DNA of 64,000 nucleotides from Bacillus_BD oryzisoli_A (GCF_043641075.1 NZ_JBHZRC010000013.1:1-64000), one strand, 5' to 3'. Shown: positions 44,280 through 53,134, counted from the first letter of the stretch. Notes: generated by a model not told the origin, from the letters alone. Translations and numbers: made by a program.

Positions 44280-44524
44280 GGCTCAATCAACTCGCCTTCA
44301 ATTTTCATGCTTTCCTCTTTCCTTAGGGCAATAGACGTCTGGCTCACCCGAAAAGCAATAGGGTCACCAAGAGGGCTTCGCCTTAGAACCTCGACAATGG
44401 CCCCGGGAACAAACCCGAGATCTAACAGTCTTCTTCGCATGACACCTTCAATATCTAAAAAAGTTATTCGGATAAGATCCCCGATCTTCGCCTCAAATAA
44501 TTTCAATTTATTTGAATAAACCAT
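44276..44524 (-). CDS. feoA: Ferrous iron transport protein A
   Basis: The ATG at 44524 (MVYSNKLKLFEAKIGD, 82 residues) follows GAGGGGAAAA; a longer frame opens 7 codons earlier. The SH3-like FeoA fold is indicated by RRRLLDLGFVPGAIVEVLRRSPLGDPI. It overlaps the FeoB GTPase gene by 4 bases. No FeoC is present. Confidence 0.92.
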   Translation of the reverse strand: MVYSNKLKLFEAKIGDLIRITFLDIEGVMRRRLLDLGFVPGAIVEVLRRSPLGDPIAFRVSQTSIALRKEESMKIEGELIEP

Positions 44525-44667
44525 CACTTTTTCCCCTCGTCTCACTTTTTGCCTTAATGCAACTTTTGAAGTTATAATATGACCATATATTCATATTGAT
44601 AACCCATTTTAGAAAAAAATAAAGTGGATGAGCTTTTATTAAAAAAATAGAGGGGGTTTTCAATAAA

Positions 44668-44731
44668 AGCAGGGGGACGGTTCTCTTGCTTCCAAAAGGC
44701 AAAAATGGAAGCAAGAGAACCGTCCCCCTGT
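44668..44731. repeat. REP-like repeat, head-to-head pair (R then F)
   Basis: R 44668-44693 and F 44707-44731 around a 13-base A-rich spacer. The pair lies between feoA (upstream side) and the 3' end of the deacetylase gene, ending 6 bases before its stop. Confidence 0.9.
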
Positions 44732-44736
44732 ATTCT

Positions 44737-45477
44737 TTATTTCCCTTCTACGATTTTGGCAAAATCATGAAGGGAGGTTGAGTTTTTGACGTAAGTTCTA
44801 GGTAAAAGATAGAGTTCGTTTTTGAAATTCTGTTCCTTAAATAGACCCGGTGTTGTAGTGAGTCCGAATTGATAGTATTTCTTTGTTTCCTCGACTAATC
44901 GGGTATTGAAATTTCCGTACGGATACGAAAGGGCTATCACAGGTTTGCCTGTTATGTGTTCAATTTTTTCTTTTGATTCCTTGAGCTCATACTCCATTTT
45001 CTCTCGTTTCGTCAAATCGGGATGGGTGGCTGTATGGGATTGGATGGAGAAGACTCCTGAATCCGCAAGCATTTTTAACTCCGCGGAGTTTAAACGACCA
45101 ATACCGCCAATGAAATCTGAGATAACAAAGATAGTGCCCGCTGGTTTAAACCTGCTCGTTTCCAGCTTTTTAAAAATAGCAAAGGCCTTTAAATTGTTTT
45201 TATACCCATCATCAAAGGTAATAAAAATAGGTTTGTTGACTTTATTTCGATCCTTCCACCGTTCAAAGGTCAGTAATGTATAGCCATGATCCCGCAAATA
45301 CATCATTTGTTCCTCGAAATTCTCCGGTGTAACATACAGCTCCTTCTGCCCCGTTCCCTTGTACTCATCGATCAAATGATAAACCAGAATCGGAATCCCG
45401 CGTTCACGCTCAGCAGAAGCCTGTGTCGGTACAAACAAAAAAGCTATCAATAGTAAAAATAACGCCGCCTTCTTCAT
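44737..45477 (-). CDS. Exported polysaccharide deacetylase
   Basis: A 246-residue protein with a signal peptide (cut near ASAERE). NodB-type motifs are ITFDDGYKNN (catalytic Asp and metal Asp), QSHTATHPDL (metal His pair) and YPYGNFN. It deacetylates N-acetylglucosamine residues in cell-wall or surface polysaccharide. Monocistronic as far as seen. The 5' end of the gene is near the R repeat at 45535 and is fairly A+C-rich on the + strand. Confidence 0.92.
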   Translation of the reverse strand: MKKAALFLLLIAFLFVPTQASAERERGIPILVYHLIDEYKGTGQKELYVTPENFEEQMMYLRDHGYTLLTFERWKDRNKVNKPIFITFDDGYKNNLKAFAIFKKLETSRFKPAGTIFVISDFIGGIGRLNSAELKMLADSGVFSIQSHTATHPDLTKREKMEYELKESKEKIEHITGKPVIALSYPYGNFNTRLVEETKKYYQFGLTTTPGLFKEQNFKNELYLLPRTYVKNSTSLHDFAKIVEGK

Positions 45478-45534
45478 AAAAACACCCCATTACCACATTT
45501 TCTGCTTATTATTCCGCAAACCAGTTAAAATTAT

Positions 45535-45562
45535 GAAGCGGAGGGACGGTTCTCCTGCTTCC
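45535..45562. repeat. REP-like repeat, single R copy
   Basis: Lies 58 bases upstream of the deacetylase start; on the coding strand of that gene it reads F. Confidence 0.9.
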
Positions 45563-45710
45563 TTTTTAAATAAATGGAAGAGTAAATTGTGAAGAATCTC
45601 CAATCTTGTAAAAGTTTTAAAATGGACAAATCATAATTTTTTTAGCTATTTGAGAAGGTGTGTATTATAATAGTTTTTAAGTCAAAAAGAAAAGTAGGGA
45701 GATGCACACA

Positions 45711-45893
45711 ATGCTATCAAATATTGGTGTACCAGGGTTAATACTTATCATCGTGTTGGCTCTTATCATTTTTGGACCAAAGAAGCTGCCTGAATTAGGC
45801 CGTGCTGTTGGACAAACGTTATCTGAATTTAAAAAGTCTGCTCGAGAATTGACTAGCGAAGAAATTGACGATACAAAAAAAGCGATTAAATAA
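45711..45893 (+). CDS. tatA: Sec-independent translocase subunit TatA
   Basis: ATG at 45711 with GTAGGGAG upstream (60 residues). The frame also has an ATG at 45702, but that leaves no room for the ribosome site. One membrane helix (LILIIVLALIIFGPKKLPELG) is followed by an amphipathic helix and a charged tail, the TatA/E pattern. No tatC is in the window. EfeB, encoded 5 kb away, has a twin-arginine signal and is a plausible substrate. Confidence 0.93.
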   Translation: MLSNIGVPGLILIIVLALIIFGPKKLPELGRAVGQTLSEFKKSARELTSEEIDDTKKAIK

Positions 45894-45918
45894 TATACAA
45901 AATAATAAATTCAAAGAA

Positions 45919-45946
45919 GCATAAGCCATGAGCTTATGTTTTTTTA
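45919..45946 (+). terminator. Terminator of tatA
   Basis: CATAAGC / GCTTATG stem followed by TTTTTTTATT, 26 bases after the stop. Confidence 0.88.
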
Positions 45947-46185
45947 TTATCTTGAAAAAATAAATTTCGGCTGTTTTCATTAGAAGGAAAAATTGATTCC
46001 TGCTACTCTATTCTTTTTATTTTATTTAAGAAGGAATTTGAAACTATTGGTTGAATATCATTATAGGAATATATAACTAAGACGATATTCCTCCTGAAAG
46101 ACAGCTATACTAGAAAAGTAACCAAGAGGCTAACGAATATTAGCTATTTATCGCTCTTACATAAACGAGTAAAGATATCAAAAAA
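45947..46185. other. Intergenic region before the c-di-GMP protein gene
   Basis: AT-rich, with no ORF bearing a ribosome site and no clear hairpin. It presumably carries the promoter of the gene at 46229. Confidence 0.4.
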
Positions 46186-46214
46186 GGAAGCAGGAGAACC
46201 GTCCCCCTGCTTCC
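46186..46214. repeat. REP-like repeat just upstream of a ribosome site (F)
   Basis: Ends 3 bases before the GAAAGGAG of the next gene, so it lies in the 5' untranslated region and could cover the ribosome site if folded. The following coding DNA (46261-46340) is 75% G+T. Confidence 0.9.
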
Positions 46215-46228
46215 AGAAAGGAGATTTT

Positions 46229-48802
46229 ATGAGGAACTTTAAGTATGTCTTTCGATCTGCTAAGGATACGTTGTTGATTATTCCTGTTTCTGCGGTGTTT
46301 TTGATGATTGCTTTATGGTTTCGGGAGCCTTTTTATGGGGTCTTTGGTGTAGATAATTATTTGACGATTCATTTGATTATGGAGTTTTTTATCATCACGA
46401 TATCCTTTACAATTGCGATTCAATCGTGGATGGCGTTTCCGCATGTGCTATCGAATTATCGCTTGTGGATTGGAGCCTTGTTTTTCGCAACTGGTTTTAT
46501 TGAGATTGCTCATGCCGTTACCTTTAAGGGTATGCCGTTTTTTCTCTCGGAAAGCTCTGCTTATAAGGCAACTTGGTTTTTTATGGCGGCTCGTTTGACA
46601 GAAGTAGTGGGCATGCTGTTGATTGTCACATCAAAGGACAGGCTCGTACGTCCCGGAAAAAGATTTTTAGCGTACGGGATTTCGGGGGTTTATGCTCTTA
46701 TCTGGATGATCATTGTGTTCTATCCAACACCAGTGCTGCCGGAGCTGGTTAAAGAGGGAATCGGTACGACGTCAATCAAGAATAATCTTCAATATGTTGG
46801 CATGGTACTTGAAGTAATTGTGATTTATTTTGTGATTGTTCGATTTCGTTCCAAGGAATTCTTTAATCTAATGCTCATTATGGCATCTGTCTACTTAATC
46901 AGTGCGGATTATTTTTTTACCACTTATAAAATGGTTTATGATATCAATAATTTCATCGGCCACCTGTTCCAAATCGCAGGGATGTATTTTATGCAACGAG
47001 CGGTATATCATACATCGGTGGAGGAGCCTTTTCAAATGCAAAAGGAAACAGAGGAAAGGTTGAGGCAAAACAAACAGTTTCTTGAGACCATTACTTCTCA
47101 TATGGGGGAAGGGCTCATTGTCACGGATACCAATGGGCAACTAACATATATGAATCTCGAAGCCCAGCAGCTTCTCCAATGGAAGCAGGAGGAGGTGTAT
47201 GGGAAGAGCATTTATTCTGTGATTCATACGGGCGGGGAGCAAGACACTGATGTAAGTTCATTTTTCACTCGTACATCCTGCAGGGTTGAAAAGGATTCGT
47301 TCTATCGTAAAGACGGAACCGCCTTTCCAACAGCCTATGTGATCACGCCGTTGCTAGAGGATGGAGAAATCCGCGGTAATATTATGGTTTTTCGCGATAT
47401 CACGCAGCAGGAAAAGGATCAGAATCTAATCCATCATATGGCCTTTTATGATGACCTAACACAGCTGCCCAACTTCCGTTTTTTAAAAGAAAAACTATCA
47501 GACTTAATTAAGAAGCAGCCTAAAAACAAGGTCGCCATTCTTGAATTGGATATTGATCGTTTTAAAAATATAAATGAAGCACTCGGGCATGCTTTTGGTG
47601 ATTCTGTCTTGAAAGCGGTTGCGGACCGTCTGCAGCAGGTGCTTCCAGAGCATTGGATTTTCGGAAGAATGACGGGTGACCAATATGGACTGATTCTGCC
47701 TTCGATTGTCCATGAGGAAGATATTATTCACGTAATTCAACAGATTCAAGATACCTTAAAAGGACCTTTGGAGGCACAGAATCTGCTATTAAATGCATCC
47801 GTAACGATTGGCGTTGCGGTTTATCCGTACCATGGCATAAGCTGTGACCTGCTGTTTAAACATGCCAATGTCGCATTAATTGAAGCGAAGCAGCAGAATA
47901 TTTCCTTTCAATTCTATCGTTCGTCGATGGATGGAAAAGCAATGGAACGCCTTATTTTTGAAAATGATTTATTTCATGCATTAGGGAACAAGGAGCTTTA
48001 TCTCGTATATCAGCCGCAGGTGGATATTCAGAGCGGGGAAATAATCGGGTTGGAGGCATTAATTCGTTGGCAGCATCCGAAGCACGGGTGGATTTCTCCA
48101 GGTAAGTTCATCCCAATTGCGGAGGAGACCGGTCTGATCGTTCCGATTGGAGAATGGGTACTGCGAACCGCCTGCCTTCAGATGAAGCAATGGCATGATG
48201 AAGGGTATCCTCCTCTAGCAATTGGTGTAAATTTATCAATCAGGCAATTTTACCAGGATGATTTAGTAGAAATGGTAAAAGAAGTATTGGCTGTAACCCA
48301 GCTCGCACCTGAATACTTAGATTTAGAGATTACAGAAAGTATGATGATGAATGCTGACTATGCGATGAAAAAACTGCAGGACCTAAAGGAAATCGGAGTC
48401 CAAATTTCGATTGATGATTTTGGCACAGGCTATTCATCCTTGTCCTATATAAAGCATCTGCCTGTTGATCGTCTTAAAATAGATCAATCCTTTGTCCGCG
48501 ACATTGCCCATAATCAAGAAGAGACCGACGCAGCCATTGTCTCAACCATTATTGCCTTAGCCAATAACCTAAACTTACATGTTATCGCAGAAGGCGTCGA
48601 AACCGACACCCAAAAGGATTTCCTAAAGGACCGCAAATGCCAGCAATTCCAAGGCTACCTCTTCAGCCCGCCGCTCCCACCAGAGGAATTCAGTCTGAAA
48701 TATGGGGGATTGAAGCAGAGGGACGGTTCTTCTGCTTCCAATGTATTGTTGATGGATGGAGGGGGGATATCCCAAGAAATCGAGTCCGTGTTAAAGTCAT
48801 AA
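46229..48802 (+). CDS. c-di-GMP phosphodiesterase: MASE3-PAS-GGDEF(degenerate)-EAL
   Basis: An 857-residue protein. A MASE3 membrane sensor (about 15-265, with HAVTFKGMPFF and SADYFFTTYK) leads to a PAS domain (about 285-395). The GGDEF domain (about 405-560) has RMTGDQYG instead of GGDEF and should not make c-di-GMP. The EAL domain (about 585-815) keeps GLEALIRW, LEITES, IDDFGTGYSSL, LKIDQSFV and IAEGVET, so it should hydrolyse c-di-GMP. The R repeat at 48712 is read in frame as KQRDGSSAS, and the protein continues 20 residues after it. Third positions are G/T-rich at the 5' end and A/C-rich at the 3' end. Confidence 0.92.
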   Translation: MRNFKYVFRSAKDTLLIIPVSAVFLMIALWFREPFYGVFGVDNYLTIHLIMEFFIITISFTIAIQSWMAFPHVLSNYRLWIGALFFATGFIEIAHAVTFKGMPFFLSESSAYKATWFFMAARLTEVVGMLLIVTSKDRLVRPGKRFLAYGISGVYALIWMIIVFYPTPVLPELVKEGIGTTSIKNNLQYVGMVLEVIVIYFVIVRFRSKEFFNLMLIMASVYLISADYFFTTYKMVYDINNFIGHLFQIAGMYFMQRAVYHTSVEEPFQMQKETEERLRQNKQFLETITSHMGEGLIVTDTNGQLTYMNLEAQQLLQWKQEEVYGKSIYSVIHTGGEQDTDVSSFFTRTSCRVEKDSFYRKDGTAFPTAYVITPLLEDGEIRGNIMVFRDITQQEKDQNLIHHMAFYDDLTQLPNFRFLKEKLSDLIKKQPKNKVAILELDIDRFKNINEALGHAFGDSVLKAVADRLQQVLPEHWIFGRMTGDQYGLILPSIVHEEDIIHVIQQIQDTLKGPLEAQNLLLNASVTIGVAVYPYHGISCDLLFKHANVALIEAKQQNISFQFYRSSMDGKAMERLIFENDLFHALGNKELYLVYQPQVDIQSGEIIGLEALIRWQHPKHGWISPGKFIPIAEETGLIVPIGEWVLRTACLQMKQWHDEGYPPLAIGVNLSIRQFYQDDLVEMVKEVLAVTQLAPEYLDLEITESMMMNADYAMKKLQDLKEIGVQISIDDFGTGYSSLSYIKHLPVDRLKIDQSFVRDIAHNQEETDAAIVSTIIALANNLNLHVIAEGVETDTQKDFLKDRKCQQFQGYLFSPPLPPEEFSLKYGGLKQRDGSSASNVLLMDGGGISQEIESVLKS
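48712..48739. repeat. REP-like repeat inside the EAL gene's 3' end (R)
   Basis: Full-length copy read as KQRDGSSAS. Upstream 48561-48660 is 65% A+C. Confidence 0.92.
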
Positions 48803-48803
48803 T

Positions 48804-48834
48804 AAAAACTCGCCAAATTTCAGGCGAGTTTTCT
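48804..48834. terminator. Bidirectional terminator
   Basis: AAAACTCGCC pairs with GGCGAGTTTT; lies between the convergent EAL gene and efeU. Confidence 0.92.
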
Positions 48835-48845
48835 TATAGCAATCA

Positions 48846-50591
48846 TTATCCGGCTGCAGAAATGGAGTTTCGTTTCTTTACCCAAACCGTAGTCAGCAAA
48901 ATCAATCCCGCAAAGGCAATCTGCGGCAGGGTTGTTTCAAGTGTCGGGTACAAGCCGATCCACTCGATAAATGGCGTACCGATCGAATGGGTTGGTAGTA
49001 CGTTCGAAACCTGCAGCGCATGAATGCTGACGCCTAGGATTTTGAATGCTAACGCGTAAATCATAATGGTCGCAACTTTGAAGAAGAGCGTAATGGGTAA
49101 TTTCACGCTATAGCGGATGATAATAAATCCTATAATGATTAGGATCACTAGAGCGATTCCAATTCCGGTCACCATTTGCTGAAGGCTCATATATGGTGCC
49201 ATCCCAGAATAGAAAATAATCGTTTCCGCTCCTTCACGGAAAATGGAAAAGAAGCTAATCAACGAAAAGGAAACAAGCCTTCCTGTTTCAATTGCTTGGT
49301 TCATTTGGCTGCCAATATATCGATTCCATGCATGAATATTCGATTTACTATGAAGCCAGGCTCCGACTGTTAGCATCATCACGACGGCAACGATTCCGAC
49401 AATCCCCTCTAAATATTCACGGCTGGAAGCAGCTGTTAATTGTGAAAAGACCATATTGATGATAAAGGATAGAACCACACTTGCTGCTAAACCGGCAGCG
49501 ACACCAATCCAAATCCATTTTTGCTTGTTGTGCTGGTTGACCTTTTTTAAAAAGGACAGCAACGTTGCGACAATCAGCAGGGCTTCCAGTCCTTCGCGCA
49601 GTAAAATCAAGGCAGCATCCCAAATGGAGTAGCTGGTTTCTTTTGTCAATGGCAAAAGTCGATCATTTAAGTCAGTAAGTATTGATTTCGCTTGATCAGG
49701 TTGAAGCTTTTTCGATTCTAGCAAGCTGATTGCCTCTGGAACCTTTGTTTCCATATCGCTGTAGAGCTTGCTGTCCCTAGTGGATACATCGCCTTCTACC
49801 ATCGGCCAAATTGTTAATAGTTCATTCAATTGAGTGACAGCTGAATCCAATTGGTTTGCTTCGATTGATTTTAGGCTTTCCTTTAAAAGCTGTGTAATAT
49901 TTGTCAATGAATAATCAGCATTGTTGTCTGCTTTTTTTACATTTCCTGTAATCACATTCTCAATGGAAGCTTGCAGCGCATCAAGGTTTTCCTGAGCACT
50001 TTCTTGATCCAGTGTCTCATTCTTCACTGCGATTCGGACAAATGCTTGATACTTCTCGATCTCACCGTAGGAAACAACGCTTTCTCCTCTGACGATTGTT
50101 TCAACTTCAGTCCACTTAGCCAAAAGCTCATCATATTGGTTTTGCGCCATCTCAGCATTACCCTGTGAAACCGTTGCTTTCATGTCAGCAATTAATGGCA
50201 GCAATGCCTGTAGCTTTTCTTTATCCTTGCCTTTGTTTACAGGGTTTTCTGCAGTATCAAAGGCGATGAGCGAGCTGGAAAGGGAAGAGAGCTTCTTTTT
50301 CGTTTCCTCTATATCCGCTTTTTTTTGTAAAGCGTCCTTAACTTGTAAAAGCTCCTTGTCCACCTTTTTGGCCTTTTCGCTATCTGTCTTTAGTGCATTC
50401 CATTCAGTTTCAAAGCTGGCCATATTCTCGGCGATTGCTTCGTAATCCCCATTTTTCGCCTTCATCAAACTGTTGCCGATATAAACAAACAGATTATCAT
50501 AGTTTTTTTCAGCTGCATTCGACACAGGCGATAAACCCAGCAAAATCACCAAACAGGCCGCAAGCATCAATAGCATTTTCTTATTAATCAT
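48846..50591 (-). CDS. efeU: Iron permease EfeU (FTR1 family) with long N-terminal domain
   Basis: A 581-residue protein: signal-like N-terminus, about 300 residues of extracytoplasmic helical repeats, then seven membrane helices. The two REXXE-type iron motifs are REGLEALL and REGAETII. It transports iron as part of EfeUOB. It is third in the order efeO-efeB-efeU, separated from efeB by 89 bases that contain two repeats. GGAGAAG precedes ATG. Confidence 0.94.
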   Translation of the reverse strand: MINKKMLLMLAACLVILLGLSPVSNAAEKNYDNLFVYIGNSLMKAKNGDYEAIAENMASFETEWNALKTDSEKAKKVDKELLQVKDALQKKADIEETKKKLSSLSSSLIAFDTAENPVNKGKDKEKLQALLPLIADMKATVSQGNAEMAQNQYDELLAKWTEVETIVRGESVVSYGEIEKYQAFVRIAVKNETLDQESAQENLDALQASIENVITGNVKKADNNADYSLTNITQLLKESLKSIEANQLDSAVTQLNELLTIWPMVEGDVSTRDSKLYSDMETKVPEAISLLESKKLQPDQAKSILTDLNDRLLPLTKETSYSIWDAALILLREGLEALLIVATLLSFLKKVNQHNKQKWIWIGVAAGLAASVVLSFIINMVFSQLTAASSREYLEGIVGIVAVVMMLTVGAWLHSKSNIHAWNRYIGSQMNQAIETGRLVSFSLISFFSIFREGAETIIFYSGMAPYMSLQQMVTGIGIALVILIIIGFIIIRYSVKLPITLFFKVATIMIYALAFKILGVSIHALQVSNVLPTHSIGTPFIEWIGLYPTLETTLPQIAFAGLILLTTVWVKKRNSISAAG

Positions 50592-50614
50592 GATCGTTCT
50601 TCTCCTTTAAAAAT

Positions 50615-50682
50615 GAAGCAGAGGGACGGTTCCTCCGCTTCAAGTGCAAAATGGAAGCGAAAGAACCGTCCCTCCGCTGCTT
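50615..50682. repeat. REP-like repeats between efeB and efeU (R and F)
   Basis: R 50615-50641 and F 50653-50682 with an 11-base spacer. The F copy ends at the TAA stop of efeB, and the efeB end beyond it (50701-50800) is 67% G+T on the + strand. Confidence 0.9.
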
Positions 50683-51961
50683 ATGATAATAGGGTTTCTC
50701 CGATGTAGCTTCCTTGTTTTGTTCCTGGGAGGCAGGCGAAGAGGGCGCTGCCGCGGTGGATGATGTATTCGTTTAGTTTGTCACTTTGCGCAAGGCGGTT
50801 TTGAATTGGGATGAATTGTTTGCTTGGCCTGCGTTGGAAGCAGATGAACAAAAGTCCAGCATCAAAGCTTCCAGTTTGAGGATCCATCCCAGATTCGTAG
50901 GAATAGGCTCTTCGTAGAATAGATTGGGTGCCGTCTCCATGTGACAACGCCATATGTGAGTCTTTTGGAATAATTGGCTGTCCATTAGAATCCTTTGCCT
51001 TATAATCAGCGGTATCCAATTCCTGCTTCATCCCGAGCGGGGCGCCTGAATCACGGTGGCGGCCGAATGTTTTCTCCTGCTCGCTAAGTGTCGTCCGGTC
51101 CCATACCTCGATGTACATTTGAATCCGGCGGACCACCATATAGCTCCCGCCTGCAAGCCAATCAGGACCATCTCCCTGCTGAACCCAAACCTGTTGATTC
51201 ATATCGCTGTCTTTTTTTACATCCGGATTAATGGTTCCGTCTTTAAAACCAAATAAATTTCTCGGCGTTTCCTTTTTCGCATCCGCCTGCTTAGACCGTT
51301 GAAAACCGGTCTGCGCCCAATGAATGACTGCTTTCCCTCTAGCGATCCTCACAAGATTTCGTACCGCATGAAAGGCTACCTGCAGATCGTCGGCACAGGC
51401 TTGGATACAAATATCTCCGCCGCTCCATGCATCCTCTAACGCATCGAGTGGGAATTTTGGGAGCCCCTGTAATTCAGCCGGCTGTTTTGCCTGCAAACCA
51501 AAGCGGTCCTTGCCATCTTTTACAAAAAGCGTCGGTCCAACTCCAAAGGTAATCGTTAGATTAGAAGCAGACAGTCCGGTAGCTTCACCAGTATCCTTAG
51601 GGGGAATGTAGGCATTCGACGCTGATTCTGCAAGCGGTTCCCCTTTTGTCATTTTCTCAGCGGCAGCTGTCCAGTCCTTAAATAATTGAACCAAGTCCTG
51701 TTTGTTCTCTGTTGTTACGTTCAATGAAGCAAAGTAAAGATGATTTTGCACTTCCGTCGTAATACCTGCCTGGTGCTTTCCATAAAAAGGAACAGTGTTG
51801 TCCACTTGCTCTGTTTCTGAAGCTTTCGTGATTGACAGAATGCCGCCAAGACCAGAGGCCCCGACGAGCACCCCAATTCCACCGGCACCGGCTGTTTTTA
51901 ACATATTACGTCTTGATACTTTTTTTACAAAAAGAGAAGAATCCTTCTGTGTCTCTGCCAA
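50681..51961 (-). CDS. efeB: Dye-decolorising peroxidase EfeB
   Basis: A 426-residue haem peroxidase with a twin-arginine signal (KKVSRRNMLKTAG at about 13-25), so it is exported folded by the Tat system. The DyP signature GFKDGTINP and a downstream arginine in FGRHRDSGAPLG are present. In EfeUOB it oxidises Fe(II) or releases iron from haem. The TTG start directly follows the efeO stop (TAA-TTG), with GGAGGCG as ribosome site, so the two genes are translationally coupled. Confidence 0.95.
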   Translation of the reverse strand: MAETQKDSSLFVKKVSRRNMLKTAGAGGIGVLVGASGLGGILSITKASETEQVDNTVPFYGKHQAGITTEVQNHLYFASLNVTTENKQDLVQLFKDWTAAAEKMTKGEPLAESASNAYIPPKDTGEATGLSASNLTITFGVGPTLFVKDGKDRFGLQAKQPAELQGLPKFPLDALEDAWSGGDICIQACADDLQVAFHAVRNLVRIARGKAVIHWAQTGFQRSKQADAKKETPRNLFGFKDGTINPDVKKDSDMNQQVWVQQGDGPDWLAGGSYMVVRRIQMYIEVWDRTTLSEQEKTFGRHRDSGAPLGMKQELDTADYKAKDSNGQPIIPKDSHMALSHGDGTQSILRRAYSYESGMDPQTGSFDAGLLFICFQRRPSKQFIPIQNRLAQSDKLNEYIIHRGSALFACLPGTKQGSYIGETLLS

Positions 51962-52807
51962 TTAAGACGCCTCCGTTACAATTCCGATTTGTGATAGCGG
52001 TTCTGCCAATGCATCAATTGCTAAACTTAAATCTTTTACCTCTGATTCCGTTAATTCCGTATATAGTTTATAGGCATCGCCTTGTTTATGCTGATCAAGT
52101 AAGCTGTATACATCTGCAAAACGCTTTTCAATATCACTAGCAAGAGCCGAATCCTTTTCTTTCAGTGCCGGCTCCAGCAGTTGATAGATTTTTTCAGCAC
52201 CTTGAACATTTGCAGCAAAGTCATATAAATCTGTGTGAGAATAGCGATCTTCCTCACCCGTTACTTTTGAAGTAGAGACCTCATTTAATAGATCAACAGC
52301 TCCCGTAACCAATAGTTCTGGTGTGACGTCAACTGTTTCAACCTTTGCACGCAATAATTGGACATCCTTCATTAATTGCTCAGCGTACTGTTCATAGCCT
52401 GCTGTTGTGTTATCAATCCAAAGACCTTTTTCGATGCGATGGTACCCCGTCCATTCCGCTTCCGGAACATCGCCTTCACGAGCATCTATTTTTGGATCAA
52501 GGTCACCGAATACTTCCGCAATCGGCTCTGCGCGTTCGTAGTGCATACGGGAAGGAGCATATAATTCCTTTGCCTGTTCAAGATTACCGGCTATGACGGC
52601 CTGTGTAAAAGCATCTGTAGCCTGAACAAATTGTTCAATTTCACCTATCGCATATTCTCTGTATTCAGTTGATACACCTTCTAATTCACTAGAAACAGGG
52701 GCTGCCTCCTTTTCCTTAGGCTTCTCTGCGGTTTCTTCCTTTTGAGAACAACCAAATAATAGACCAGTAGATAAAAACACACCAACTAACGCTTTCTTTT
52801 TTTTCAT
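51962..52807 (-). CDS. efeO: EfeO lipoprotein (imelysin/M75 domain)
   Basis: A 281-residue lipoprotein (lipobox LLFGC, Cys20). The M75 domain has GYHRIEKGLW, the HxxE iron motif, at about residue 123. The N-terminal cupredoxin of longer EfeO forms is absent. It delivers iron to EfeU. First gene of the operon, under a promoter fully covered by a Fur box. AAAGGGGAT precedes ATG. Confidence 0.94.
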   Translation of the reverse strand: MKKKKALVGVFLSTGLLFGCSQKEETAEKPKEKEAAPVSSELEGVSTEYREYAIGEIEQFVQATDAFTQAVIAGNLEQAKELYAPSRMHYERAEPIAEVFGDLDPKIDAREGDVPEAEWTGYHRIEKGLWIDNTTAGYEQYAEQLMKDVQLLRAKVETVDVTPELLVTGAVDLLNEVSTSKVTGEEDRYSHTDLYDFAANVQGAEKIYQLLEPALKEKDSALASDIEKRFADVYSLLDQHKQGDAYKLYTELTESEVKDLSLAIDALAEPLSQIGIVTEAS

Positions 52808-52845
52808 ATATAAATCCCCTTTGTAATAATTTTCAGATTACTAGT

Positions 52846-52875
52846 ATCATATCAGATAATGATAATCATTATCAA
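52846..52875 (-). promoter_or_regulatory. SigA promoter of efeO covered by a perfect Fur box
   Basis: On the minus strand TTGATA (52870-52875), 18 bases, TATGAT (52846-52851). GATAATGATAATCATTATC at 52855-52873 equals the classical 19-base Fur consensus, so Fe-Fur should shut this promoter. Confidence 0.9.
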
Positions 52876-53096
52876 CATAAATTATTATTCACTATATAAT
52901 TTTTTATAGAGTAATAGCAATTCTAAAAGACAAAGTAGGTAACTACTAATACTTTTTCATTGAGCCCGCTATGAGGATTTTTAAAAGGGTACAAACCACA
53001 TTTTTAATAGATCAAATTAGTATATCGTCAAAATGACCTAGTCAAGAAAATAGGATAAAATACGGATTTAAATTCAGAATATTAGTTTATATTATT

Positions 53097-53115
53097 GAGA
53101 AAGATTATCATTATC
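53097..53115. promoter_or_regulatory. Fur box upstream of the DoxX gene
   Basis: GAGAAAGATTATCATTATC matches the 19-base Fur consensus at 16 positions and lies 20 bases before the start codon. Confidence 0.68.
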
Positions 53116-53134
53116 GATTAAGGAGATGGAAATA

